Numbered from the stretch's first letter, positions 1 to 6,570 are shown. The stretch is 7,018 nucleotides of DNA from Thermoplasmata archaeon (GCA_021845325.1 JAKBRR010000088.1:1-7018); one strand, 5' to 3'. Notes: generated from the sequence alone by a model not told the origin. Numbers and translations are program-made.

Positions 1-617
1 TTTACTGCAAAGCAGTCCTCCTTTCTCATTCCGGGATAGGAAAGCCACATGGATATCCCGTTGAAAACTGCTCTTGTGCCTGAACCGGAGACATATCTGG
101 CATATCGTGACTGCAGGGGAAAATCTCCGTCTGCCTGTCCATTGAATGTACATGAAATGAGAGATTTACTCACAGCAGAGGCCACAGCCGATGACTCGCT
201 CATCCCCTTTGCCTTCTGATATTTCCTGTATCGCTTTATGTAGAATTTGAAACTTCCACTTATGGAATAATCCTTCTTGAATTTTGTCAGCGCAAAATTG
301 GCCTTTCTTGTGTATGCTTCGTTTTCTTCTCCATCAAGAATAACCCTGTCTTCTCCTGTTTTTTTCAGGTAAACACAGGCTGAAAGGCAGAATGAAAAAT
401 CTGTGTTAAAAGAAATTGATGGATTATAAGCGATTCTCTCGTCACTGTCATAATATCCAAGAAATTTTTCAAAGGCCTTAATTGGGTACGAATGGGAGTA
501 CCATATTTTTTCTTCGGTTGGATCTGCATCATATTTTTCTGGAAGTACCAGCAGATTTTCCTTTTGCAGATGTCTTTGAATCTCTTCTCCATATCTCTTA
601 TATTTGGAATTTCTCAT
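1..617 (-). CDS. Mevalonate-pathway decarboxylase family protein (GHMP superfamily), N-terminal part, runs off left edge
   Basis: The reading frame opens at an ATG at 617-615 and stays open for 205 codons to the window edge. It resembles the diphosphomevalonate decarboxylase family. Around residues 42-70, S-Y-P-I-K-A-F-E-K-F followed by N-P-S-I-S-F aligns with the lysine-containing substrate loop and the 'N-S-S-I-S' strand of that family. Residues 136-151 (K-A-K-G-M-S-E-S-S-A-V-A-S-A-V-S) form the GHMP phosphate-binding motif. Residues 171-190 contain R-Y-A-R-Y-V-S-G-S-G-T-R-A-V, matching the family's A-R-x-x-S-G-S-A-x-R-S; R182 is the likely catalytic arginine. The usual family length is about 320-370 residues, so roughly 40% is missing. 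In Thermoplasmatales the family includes bisphosphomevalonate decarboxylase and mevalonate 3-kinase of the archaeal isoprenoid (lipid) route. I favour the decarboxylase because its motifs are well kept, but the C-terminal catalytic aspartate is outside the window. A GGAG ribosome-binding site lies 9 nt before the ATG. Confidence 0.75.
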   Translation of the reverse strand, partial: MRNSKYKRYGEEIQRHLQKENLLVLPEKYDADPTEEKIWYSHSYPIKAFEKFLGYYDSDERIAYNPSISFNTDFSFCLSACVYLKKTGEDRVILDGEENEAYTRKANFALTKFKKDYSISGSFKFYIKRYRKYQKAKGMSESSAVASAVSKSLISCTFNGQADGDFPLQSRYARYVSGSGTRAVFNGISMWLSYPGMRKEDCFAV

Positions 618-626
618 TCACTTCTT

Positions 627-660
627 CTCCACTTTCCATTATGTTTATGAAATTTATAGA
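627..660 (-). promoter_or_regulatory. Promoter and ribosome-binding site of the left-edge decarboxylase gene
   Basis: On the minus strand TCTATAAATT (660-651) resembles an archaeal TATA box. Transcription from about 25 nt downstream would begin near 630 and give a leader of only about 13 nt. GGAG at 630-627 is a plausible Shine-Dalgarno core 9 nt before the ATG. Because these two signals nearly coincide, the exact transcription start is uncertain. Confidence 0.4.
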
Positions 661-762
661 ACTTTTCAATTATCTTAAAATTAAAATTCTGATGACTCCC
701 TTTGTAGAAAAATTGAGCTAAAATATGTTAATTAATAGGGAAATGTTCCAAAGGTGGCATCC

Positions 763-772
763 TTTATAAATA
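763..772 (+). promoter_or_regulatory. Strong archaeal-type TATA box upstream of the integrase remnant
   Basis: TTTATAAATA is close to the archaeal TATA-box consensus and stands out from its surroundings. Transcription would start near 790, about 25 nt before the ATG at 817 that may once have opened the integrase gene. It is divergent from the promoter at 660-651, so the interval 661-762 separates two opposite transcription units. That interval contains no other feature I can support. Confidence 0.45.
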
Positions 773-816
773 CACAACTTTCGGGACGCTATTGACGGGC
801 TCGATAAGGTTCGAAC

Positions 817-1667
817 ATGCCAAAATTCTTTGAAACAAAGTTAAGAGAATTTTTTGAGGCAACATTCCCATTTTTGAGAAACAAGACTTTGGAAAGCATT
901 AGTGTATACCTGCATTCAGTAAGCACAAACGTGATTATGTAAAATAGTAGATTTCACAGGGATTGTCATATGGTTACATAAAAGATTTGATGCATACTTT
1001 AACGGCGTTTATACGCGAAGATATCAGTGATATTTCAGATAATATAACTGACACGCAGAGTATTGCTATGAGAAGTTATCTCAATAACCTATCCAAATAA
1101 TCTCTGCTTAGCGATGAATAAGTGACAAAGTTCAAAAAGAAACTAACTCTAAAGCAATCCAAGCCAGACAACTACATCCCTTCAAACAATGAAGTAGTGA
1201 AAGCGTTTAAACAACTCAAAGATAAGCGTTTTCGTACAATCTTTAACTCCTTGCCTTTTCAGGTGCAAAAATCACTGAATTGGTGAAGATGGTCAAGGAT
1301 TGCGAACCATCAAAATTGATTGTTAATATCAAATTTCAAATTCGCTAAATATCAGTTACATTATAGCAGGGGGTATACGCGGTCATTCTGCATTTATATG
1401 CCTAAGGAGTTAATACCTGAACTTCACAAATTCTACATATATGTTGACATTATCACTCACCAGATTAGCAAATCTGGTTTGAATCCCAAATACCTTTCCA
1501 AATGGTTTTACAACTTCTTAATTTACAATAATGTGACTGAAGGAGTGGCGGATTTTGTAGAAAGTATAGCATCAGGTTCTGTTGGTTCTTTGCTCTACCT
1601 GTCGAAAGCAAAACAGTCTGATTACTGGTATGAGCAGATTGTTGACAAATTGAATGTAATCATTTAA
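817..1667 (+). pseudogene. Decayed archaeal phage/plasmid-type tyrosine integrase
   Basis: The integrase is readable only by joining frames. An opening piece at 817-942 (about 41 codons, less certain) precedes 990-1286, which contains TAA at 1098-1100 and 1119-1121 and includes K-P-D-N-Y-I-P-S-N-N-E-V-V, a signature of archaeal integrases (Phage_integr_3-like). Near 1258 the reading shifts to S-G-A-K-I-T-E-L and continues to K-L-I-V-N. It then shifts back near 1345 into 1320-1667. That final piece carries Y-M-P-K-E-L, K-W-F-Y-N-F-L-I-Y-N, A-S-G-S-V-G-S and K-Q-S-D-Y-W-Y-E-Q-I-V, with the probable nucleophilic tyrosine at local residue 102 or 104. The box I position that is normally arginine (S-G-x-R) is lysine. 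Two nonsense codons, two frameshifts and this substitution mean it is inactive. The family performs site-specific insertion of viruses or plasmids, often at tRNA genes, so this marks an old integration. Confidence 0.85.
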
Positions 1668-1719
1668 TAGGTCCACTAAAAAATCCTTAATAGAGAAACG
1701 GATTAAGGTCAAGTAAAAT

Positions 1720-2535
1720 ATGTATATTTCCACTAATAACCTTCTTTACCTAATTGGAGCAATATCTAGTATTTTGGCAGTCTTCTTTTCTAGAAGTAAT
1801 ATCCCTTCATTCTTTTCCAGAAATAGAATTATTCGATTATTGAAATTTGAAAATCAAGACTTAGATAAAGCCTTGAAAAAACTTCATAAACCACACTTCT
1901 ACTATTATGACGCTTTCATTTTCTTTTCATTAGTGATTATTTTTTTAATATTAGGTATATTTGGTTTAATTCACTTCACTCAAGATGTATTCCACATGAT
2001 AATGGTAATAGTTTCTTCAATATTTTTAGTTTTTTACTTATTCACTATTAGTAAACTTGCTTCCCTTTATCATAAAAATGAGGATAAAATAACGGACTCT
2101 TTGACCAAAATAATAGAATGGATCGAATTAGTTGAAACTTTATTAGTTTCAACTTTAATAATGGATGTTTTTATGAGCGCAGTAAGCCTTTCTCCTAACA
2201 ACACGGTGGAGGAAAATCAGCTTCAACTCATAGCAATACTTGTTATTGGAATTATTGTCATTACTTACATGCTTTTCATAAAGAAACTAACGATAAGAGG
2301 CATAGAAAGGAATTATATGCTTAGGCTGATAGAAGAGAAAAAACTGCCTTCATTGTTGGTCAAAATAAAAGTAAAGGGAAGAGAAAACACAATCATAGGC
2401 AATATTGTGTTACTTGACATCAGTAATATCTTAATAGAAGAAATGGACGGTTATAAGATGAGTTTGGAATACAACAAAATAGAGACAATAAGTTCAAAAT
2501 CTATTCAAAACAACAAATGTACTGGAAAGGCTTAA
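1720..2535 (+). CDS. Orphan membrane protein, about five predicted membrane spans, 3' end altered by IS256 remnant
   Basis: I do not recognise this 271-residue protein. Hydrophobic segments at about residues 7-24, 64-86, 92-112, 134-157 and 168-188 suggest four or five membrane passes. A charged stretch (35-60, rich in K/R/D) lies between the first two. The tail from about 205 to 258 is polar and alternates like a small beta barrel: V-K-I-K-V-K-G, G-N-I-V-L-L-D and I-L-I-E-E-M-D-G, loosely reminiscent of Sm-like or SH3-like folds. That comparison is a guess from pattern only. Residues from about 264 to the stop are read out of frame through IS256 transposase sequence, so the natural C-terminus was probably different. 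Base composition is very AT-rich, like the integrase remnant before it, which suggests they arrived together. The ATG at 1720 has only a weak purine stretch (AAGG near 1704) upstream. Whether it is still expressed is unknown. Confidence 0.6.
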   Translation: MYISTNNLLYLIGAISSILAVFFSRSNIPSFFSRNRIIRLLKFENQDLDKALKKLHKPHFYYYDAFIFFSLVIIFLILGIFGLIHFTQDVFHMIMVIVSSIFLVFYLFTISKLASLYHKNEDKITDSLTKIIEWIELVETLLVSTLIMDVFMSAVSLSPNNTVEENQLQLIAILVIGIIVITYMLFIKKLTIRGIERNYMLRLIEEKKLPSLLVKIKVKGRENTIIGNIVLLDISNILIEEMDGYKMSLEYNKIETISSKSIQNNKCTGKA

Positions 2536-2677
2536 CCTGGAATTCAAGAGAAGAACAAAAAAGATTGGGGCATTTCCATCAGAGCGGTCTCTTCTGAGGC
2601 TTGTTGTTACCATAATGATGGATATAAATGAAGAGTGGATAACAGGGAGAAGGTATATTAATATGGAGGAGTATTAG
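2510..2677 (+). pseudogene. C-terminal remnant of an IS256 (Mutator) family transposase
   Basis: This is an open frame of 55 codons ending in TAG. It contains T-T-N-V-L-E-R-L-N-L-E-F-K-R-R-T-K-K-I-G, then F-P-S-E-R-S-L-L-R-L, and ends D-I-N-E-E-W-I-T-G-R-R-Y-I-N-M-E-E-Y. These are the standard C-terminal motifs of IS256-family DDE transposases, which are about 350-400 residues when complete. The catalytic core and left end are missing, so this is a scrap. It begins within the 3' end of the membrane-protein gene, in a different frame. Another frame at 2677-2762 (V-Q-D-L-F-E-I-T-A-N-H-V-P-Y) may be its frameshifted tail. Confidence 0.85.
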
Positions 2678-2827
2678 GGAATGTACAGGATCTTTTCGAA
2701 ATTACAGCAAATCATGTACCCTATCAAGAATGAATTACCGACAATGAGGAAGGAGTGATTAAATGAAGACAAGTATAAATACAGGTGGGGAATTTTACTT
2801 GGTAGATTTTGGATATTTTTTTAATGA
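2678..2827 (+). other. Degraded junction between IS256 and ISL3 remnants, with a short ORF of doubtful status
   Basis: This junction contains no recognisable intact gene. A 48-codon ORF at 2763-2909 has AGGAGTGAT four nt before its ATG, an apparently good ribosome-binding site. However, the ORF runs from 2828 onward through ISL3 transposase sequence in the wrong frame, and its first 20 residues (starting M-K-T-S-I-N-T-G) match nothing I know. The purine-rich site could equally be coding remains of the IS256 tail (E-E-G-V-I-K). I do not call it a gene. Confidence 0.35.
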
Positions 2828-3184
2828 GCGTTTACACATGCCTATCATTTCAAGATTGCACTCCAAAGATTATGGGACCTTAATGCTGGCATTGCTGAAT
2901 CATATCTGATGAAATGGATATCATGGACATCCAGGTTAAGGATGCCCGATATAATCAAGCTTGGAAAGACCATGAAGAGGCATCTCAACGGAATTCTTAA
3001 AGCCATAAAATCTGGAATAAATTCAGATGTTGTGGAAGGACTGAATAACAAAATCACAACAGCATTCAAACGATCCTATGGAATCAAGGCAGAGAAATAC
3101 AGGGATACGATCATATATCTGGTGGCAGAGGTCTCAGTCCACATACAACAAACTTATGAGATCCTAAAAATTCAATTATTATAA
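2828..3184 (+). pseudogene. C-terminal remnant of an ISL3 family transposase
   Basis: The open frame spans 118 codons after a TGA at 2825-2827 and closes with TAA at 3182-3184. It contains Q-R-L-W-D-L-N and W-I-S-W-T-S-R-L-R-M, then K-T-M-K-R-H-L-N-G-I-L, and the diagnostic S-D-V-V-E-G-L-N-N-K-I with R-S-Y-G-I-K after it. The V-E-G-L-N-N-K block holds the final glutamate of the DDE catalytic triad in ISL3 transposases; here it is encoded at 3035-3037. A full ISL3 transposase is about 400 residues, so the zinc-finger N-terminus and both aspartates are gone. An internal Met at 2909 is not a real start. No terminal repeat pair could be identified. Confidence 0.85.
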
Positions 3185-3312
3185 ATTTAAAACTTTCTTA
3201 CATGATACCAAAATCAAGCCAAAAATACTGATCGGTATCCGATTAATATAGTAACCAAATTAATTCTTATATCATTCTTTTTCTAACGGAGCAGCGTGAA
3301 AACAAGAATTTT

Positions 3313-3333
3313 AGAAGAGAGATTATCTCTTCT
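3313..3333 (-). terminator. Perfect 8-bp hairpin spanning the stop codon of the thermopsin-like gene
   Basis: AGAAGAGA (3313-3320) and TCTCTTCT (3326-3333) are perfect inverted complements around a 5-nt loop that contains the TAA stop codon (3325-3323 on the minus strand). Read in the gene's direction the hairpin is followed by AAAATTCTTGTTTT, which is moderately T-rich. It could be a 3'-end or termination structure. Archaeal termination depends mainly on U-tracts, and one arm encodes the Arg/Lys tail, so chance is possible. Confidence 0.3.
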
Positions 3334-5461
3334 TCCTCATAATTACCAACACAGAACCGATTACTGCAATTGCCGCAATCACACCAATTATACCGTAAAG
3401 CTCTGTGCTGGCTATGCCAGATGGTGGAGTCGATTTATTGATGGGTGTGAATGAAACAGTTTTTGATACACTGGCCCCATTAACGGATATGGAACCTGAC
3501 GATGACGAAACAGAATATCCAGATATATTTCCGATTGTGTACGAATATGTTCCATTTGGTTCAGAGAATGATATAACATCTGTTGTAGATGAGAACTTTT
3601 GTCCATTGGACAAATTAACGTACCAAGTTGTTCCTGATTGTAATCCGGTTTCTTTGAATGTTACCGTATACTTAACTTCAGTGAAGGCTACGGATATTAT
3701 CTGATTCTTTCCATTGGCTGTTAACGAACCTGATGATGCAGACGGTTCATATGTGCGATCCGATGTGGCGATCGTGTATGAGTATGTACCGTTCGGTACG
3801 GAGAACGTTATTGTGCCGGATGTGGATGATTCAGTTGTGCCGTTAAGTGTGACTGACCATGATGTTCCTGATTGTAATCCGGTTTCTGTGAATGTTACAG
3901 TGTATAGAACCTTGCTGAATGTAACCGATTCAGATACTGACGCACCGTTAACAGTAAATGATCCAGAATAGGCAGAGGGCTCGTATATCTTATTGGATGT
4001 TGCTATTGTGTACGAATATGTTCCATTCGTTAACTGGAATGAATAGGATGATCCCGTGATGGGACCTGAATCCATTCCACTGCTGAGATTTACATACCAT
4101 GCCCCTGAAGGCAATCCGGACTCGTTAAAGGTAACTGTGTAAACTGAGGCTGATGTCACAAGTGGCAAATACTCGCTAGCATTTAAGCTAAAATTACCTT
4201 GGGCAACCAGAAAACCATTAGAATTGTATAATTTTAAGTTATAGTACCCAGGGGCCAATGTAACGTTAACGTCATCATTTACAAAGCGATAAGGAGTTCC
4301 GTTAACCAGTAATTCTCCTGATTGTAAATTTGATGATAAATTTATTATTCCGATACTTTTTTGATTATATATCTGCTCTAAACTGCTATTACCGTTAGTA
4401 ACTTTAGCAAATAAGGTGCCGTTGTTGGTGTAAAACATTCCACTATCCATTACATTCTCAATGCCTTCTGCTGTGTCGCTTCCAAAGTTGAAGGCGTTCA
4501 CGATTTGTTGAAAGTTGTGTCCGTTCCAGTATTCCAGTTGTAATTGTACATTTGATGATGTATCATATGTCTGTGTACCTCCACCGGGGCCACCTAGAAT
4601 AAGTTCTGCATCGTAATAAGAATAGCCATCAGGTTCGTAGGAGTGCCCATTAACAACAAAACCATAATCTGACGTTAAGTCATCCACAAATTTAAATTGC
4701 ACATTATCATAAGTAATCCAACCGTATCCATCGTTGTACATGAAGGCAACTTCTGGCTTATTATTGCTAGTAATTATGGAAACAATCTTAAATTCAATAT
4801 TCGTTGGATATTGCAGAACAATGTTATTACCGGGTAAGGATGAATTCGCAAAATCAAAATAGTAACCACTCCCAGAAGAATTTCCTATCGTACCATTTCC
4901 TAAGATTGTAGAATTATGCATATTTGCGTTTACAGATGATATGTTCCAAATATTATCAATAAAATCGACTAAATGATTTCCAGAACTTGTGTTTAAAAAA
5001 GCTACATCTTGTACCCAGTATACATACTTTGTACTCCCATCATTGAATACCATGTTAACATTTAGCTGAAGGGTCATATCTGCAGGTGTGGATAATGAAT
5101 TGTTATCTGTATGTATCGAGTTTATATGGACTATGCCAAGGAATGATGTTGTATTGTAGCTATATGGAACATTATTATAACCGATACCATAATCGGCAAT
5201 CCCCATAGGTGCAGGTTCTTTAGAATAGTGTTGAAAGACATTAATTTGATTTGATTGAGTAGTTGAAGGTGAAAGTTTAGTCGGGGTATATGACATTTGA
5301 GATGCTTTTCTAACTTCAATATGGACGGGATTAGAATTGCCAGAAATTATTGAATGACTACCCGTATTGTCAAATGAAACGGCTGAGAATAATCCAAGAA
5401 TCATCAAAGAACTTACAAAGATAACAAAAACCCTCAACGAGATTTTAATCCTTCTTTTCAT
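3323..5461 (-). CDS. Thermopsin-family (peptidase A5) secreted, membrane-anchored acid protease with three C-terminal surface repeats
   Basis: This 712-residue protein starts with a basic tail and hydrophobic signal segment (residues 1-28). Residues about 80-360 match thermopsin: E-P-A-P-M-G-I-A-D-Y-G, Y-W-V-Q-D-V, F-I-D-N-I-W-N, G-N-G-T-I, Y-D-A-E-L-I-L-G-G-P-G-G-G and F-G-S-D-T-A-E all follow the order known from the Sulfolobus enzyme, which is about 340 residues. A linker domain (about 370-440) precedes three repeats of 77-79 residues (441-519, 520-597, 598-676). A proline/serine hinge and a C-terminal span (about 688-706) ending in R-K-K-R come last. The layout predicts an enzyme outside the cell, held on the membrane, digesting proteins at low pH. 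About two dozen N-x-S/T sites suggest heavy glycosylation. Thermopsin catalytic residues are not assigned here. The gene stands alone, with insertion-sequence remains on both sides, and looks intact. Confidence 0.88.
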   Translation of the reverse strand: MKRRIKISLRVFVIFVSSLMILGLFSAVSFDNTGSHSIISGNSNPVHIEVRKASQMSYTPTKLSPSTTQSNQINVFQHYSKEPAPMGIADYGIGYNNVPYSYNTTSFLGIVHINSIHTDNNSLSTPADMTLQLNVNMVFNDGSTKYVYWVQDVAFLNTSSGNHLVDFIDNIWNISSVNANMHNSTILGNGTIGNSSGSGYYFDFANSSLPGNNIVLQYPTNIEFKIVSIITSNNKPEVAFMYNDGYGWITYDNVQFKFVDDLTSDYGFVVNGHSYEPDGYSYYDAELILGGPGGGTQTYDTSSNVQLQLEYWNGHNFQQIVNAFNFGSDTAEGIENVMDSGMFYTNNGTLFAKVTNGNSSLEQIYNQKSIGIINLSSNLQSGELLVNGTPYRFVNDDVNVTLAPGYYNLKLYNSNGFLVAQGNFSLNASEYLPLVTSASVYTVTFNESGLPSGAWYVNLSSGMDSGPITGSSYSFQLTNGTYSYTIATSNKIYEPSAYSGSFTVNGASVSESVTFSKVLYTVTFTETGLQSGTSWSVTLNGTTESSTSGTITFSVPNGTYSYTIATSDRTYEPSASSGSLTANGKNQIISVAFTEVKYTVTFKETGLQSGTTWYVNLSNGQKFSSTTDVISFSEPNGTYSYTIGNISGYSVSSSSGSISVNGASVSKTVSFTPINKSTPPSGIASTELYGIIGVIAAIAVIGSVLVIMRKKR
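3434..4141 (-). repeat. Three tandem repeats encoding surface modules of the thermopsin-like protein
   Basis: The units are at 4141-3905, 3904-3671 and 3670-3434, of 79, 78 and 79 codons. Each starts Y-T-V-T-F-x-E-[ST]-G-L, continues through a W-x-V-x-L strand, and has N-G-T-Y-S-Y-T-I in its second half. Units 2 and 3 share 34 of 35 bases at 3864-3898 and 3630-3664, offset by exactly 234 nt. Units 1 and 3 share an identical 23-base stretch at 4005-4027 and 3534-3556. Such modules are abundant in Thermoplasmatales exoproteins and probably form beta-sandwich spacers or adhesion domains; that role is inferred. Confidence 0.85.
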
Positions 5462-5482
5462 AAACGGTAATTAAATTATGCT

Positions 5483-5489
5483 CATAAAA
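5483..5489 (-). promoter_or_regulatory. Possible TATA box for the thermopsin-like gene (near-leaderless start)
   Basis: CTTTTTA on the minus strand lies 22-28 nt before the ATG at 5461. An archaeal promoter there would start transcription at or within a few bases of the ATG. No Shine-Dalgarno sequence is visible before the ATG, which agrees with a leaderless message. The match to the TATA consensus is only fair. Confidence 0.35.
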
Positions 5490-5571
5490 AGTTATGTATT
5501 GGTAATTTATTTGCATAGAAAGATGAAATAAATCTGCTTTGAAGGAAAGGCCAAAACAAAAAAGGAACATG

Positions 5572-6570
5572 TAGGGTGTCCAATTATTCGTCAAATGACA
5601 ATATCCATTATTTCTCTTTTTGGTCTATGCCTTATCTGATTCACTATGACGATGCAGTTGTATGCTACTATCCTTTCACCCATAGTGACATCGTAATTCC
5701 TGTTACTTAGATAAAAAATATTCTCACAATGCAGTATCTCTTCCAGAATGGAGAATGTCCGCTCTATTTCCCATCTTAGCCTGTATCTTGATTTCTCCCT
5801 TTCCCTGATGATTATTCCCTGCTTCCTGTTGAATGCCAGATTATTGGGAACAATCCCTCTTCTTTTATTTGTATCTATCACAGGAAGTGCATGTGTGTTC
5901 TCCATTACATAATCATATATTTCAGAGGAATCATATGCTGCATCCATGAGTATGTATTCATGGTACCGTACGGAATCTATCATTTCTATGGCGACTTTGC
6001 TATCATGAATGGATGCAGTTGTTATATTCCATTCAAGGATGGCAGTGGAATCTATATCCTGAGACACATGGGCCTTCCTTCCATATTGAAAGCCCTTCGT
6101 ACCGTAACCCCATGTACTTTCAGGATCTTTATACCTTCCAGAGTTTCTCCTTCTCTGTGCAGTTGTATCCTTCCATGGGTTTACAATGAAGCTGTCAATG
6201 GCAGCATTCTCGTTTCCAGTATCCATAAGATCAATGAGACTGGCATTGATCTCATGCCAGTCCATTCTGATTGCCCTGCATGAAAGTGTGCGGAAGTTTC
6301 GAATTTTCTTGATCCCAACAATGCTCATGAGTTCCGGATGGTTGTTGAATAATTTTCTGGAAGATCTTTAAGAAATGCTGTAAATCTTTAAAATCACAAG
6401 GATCTTAACAATAACCATGTTCGAGAACTTCTTCGCCCTTTCCTTAGAAACAATCTCATCCAGACTTTCCACGATCAGTGGGATATGTTTTGTGTCCAAA
6501 TCCCATCATTATTGTAAGATTCATAATACCTGGTAATTGTCTAACAATTAATCGAACCTTGGGCACTCTA
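5572..6570 (-). mobile_element. IS5/IS4-like insertion sequence, about 1 kb, nearly complete but inactivated
   Basis: Imperfect terminal inverted repeats bound the element: TAGGGTGTCCAA at 5572-5583 and TTGGGCACTCTA at 6559-6570, which pair at 10 of 12 positions. The outermost TA at each end could instead be a duplicated TA target, leaving a 10-bp repeat. No longer target duplication is visible. The transposase frame fills the space between the ends, stopping 8 nt from the left repeat. A 6-bp inverted repeat with a 3-nt gap (AATTGT-CTA-ACAATT, 6535-6549) lies near the right end, upstream of the transposase. Confidence 0.65.
5591..6505 (-). pseudogene. IS5/IS4-type DDE transposase with one internal TAA and a damaged start
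   Basis: The frame reads from about 6505 to the TGA at 5593-5591, some 305 codons, interrupted once by TAA at 6370-6368. Upstream of that stop it encodes L-D-T-K-H-I-P-L-I-V-E-S-L-D-E and A-K-K-F-S-N-M-V-I-V-K-I-L. Downstream it continues R-S-S-R-K-L-F-N-N-H-P-E-L in the same register. The catalytic triad appears intact, numbered from the internal Met at 6328: D45 in A-A-I-D-S-F, D129 in I-L-M-D-A-A-Y-D, and E189 in R-W-E-I-E-R, within the IS4/IS5 Y(2)R(3)E signature (Y182, R185, E189). A TGA just before 6505 and ATG codons in another frame nearby suggest a second lesion at the start. A 245-codon product from Met 6328 is possible but would lack the N-terminal DNA-binding part, so I call it a pseudogene. 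Exact family (IS5 versus IS4 group) is uncertain. Confidence 0.8.

Noticed and set aside
112..124. A suspected frameshift at the GGGG-AAAA run inside the decarboxylase gene
   Set aside because: On recounting the run (four G, four A) the frame continues without interruption into the SGSGTR motif.
365..721. Short open frames on both strands within and just upstream of the left-edge gene (365-592 minus, 482-721 plus)
   Set aside because: They overlap the conserved decarboxylase frame and have no recognisable motifs; they are shadows of that gene.
781..820. A complete tRNA gene
   Set aside because: Only the T-loop-like core is present; the flanking bases do not pair as a T stem and there is no room for a cloverleaf.
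3204..3239. GATACC ... GGTATC inverted repeat in the intergenic region
   Set aside because: Six-base arms around a 24-base gap are expected by chance in AT-rich DNA.
3405..3971. Plus-strand open frames of 99 and 85 codons, and a 64-codon minus-strand frame at 3412-3606
   Set aside because: They are out-of-frame readings of the thermopsin repeats; their apparent similarity to each other only reflects the DNA repeats.
3434..4141. A CRISPR-like or regulatory repeat array
   Set aside because: The period is about 234 bases and lies fully in a coding frame; the repeats are protein modules.
5891..6371. Plus-strand open frames of 130 and 61 codons opposite the transposase
   Set aside because: They lie antisense to a well-supported transposase frame and have no start signals or known motifs.
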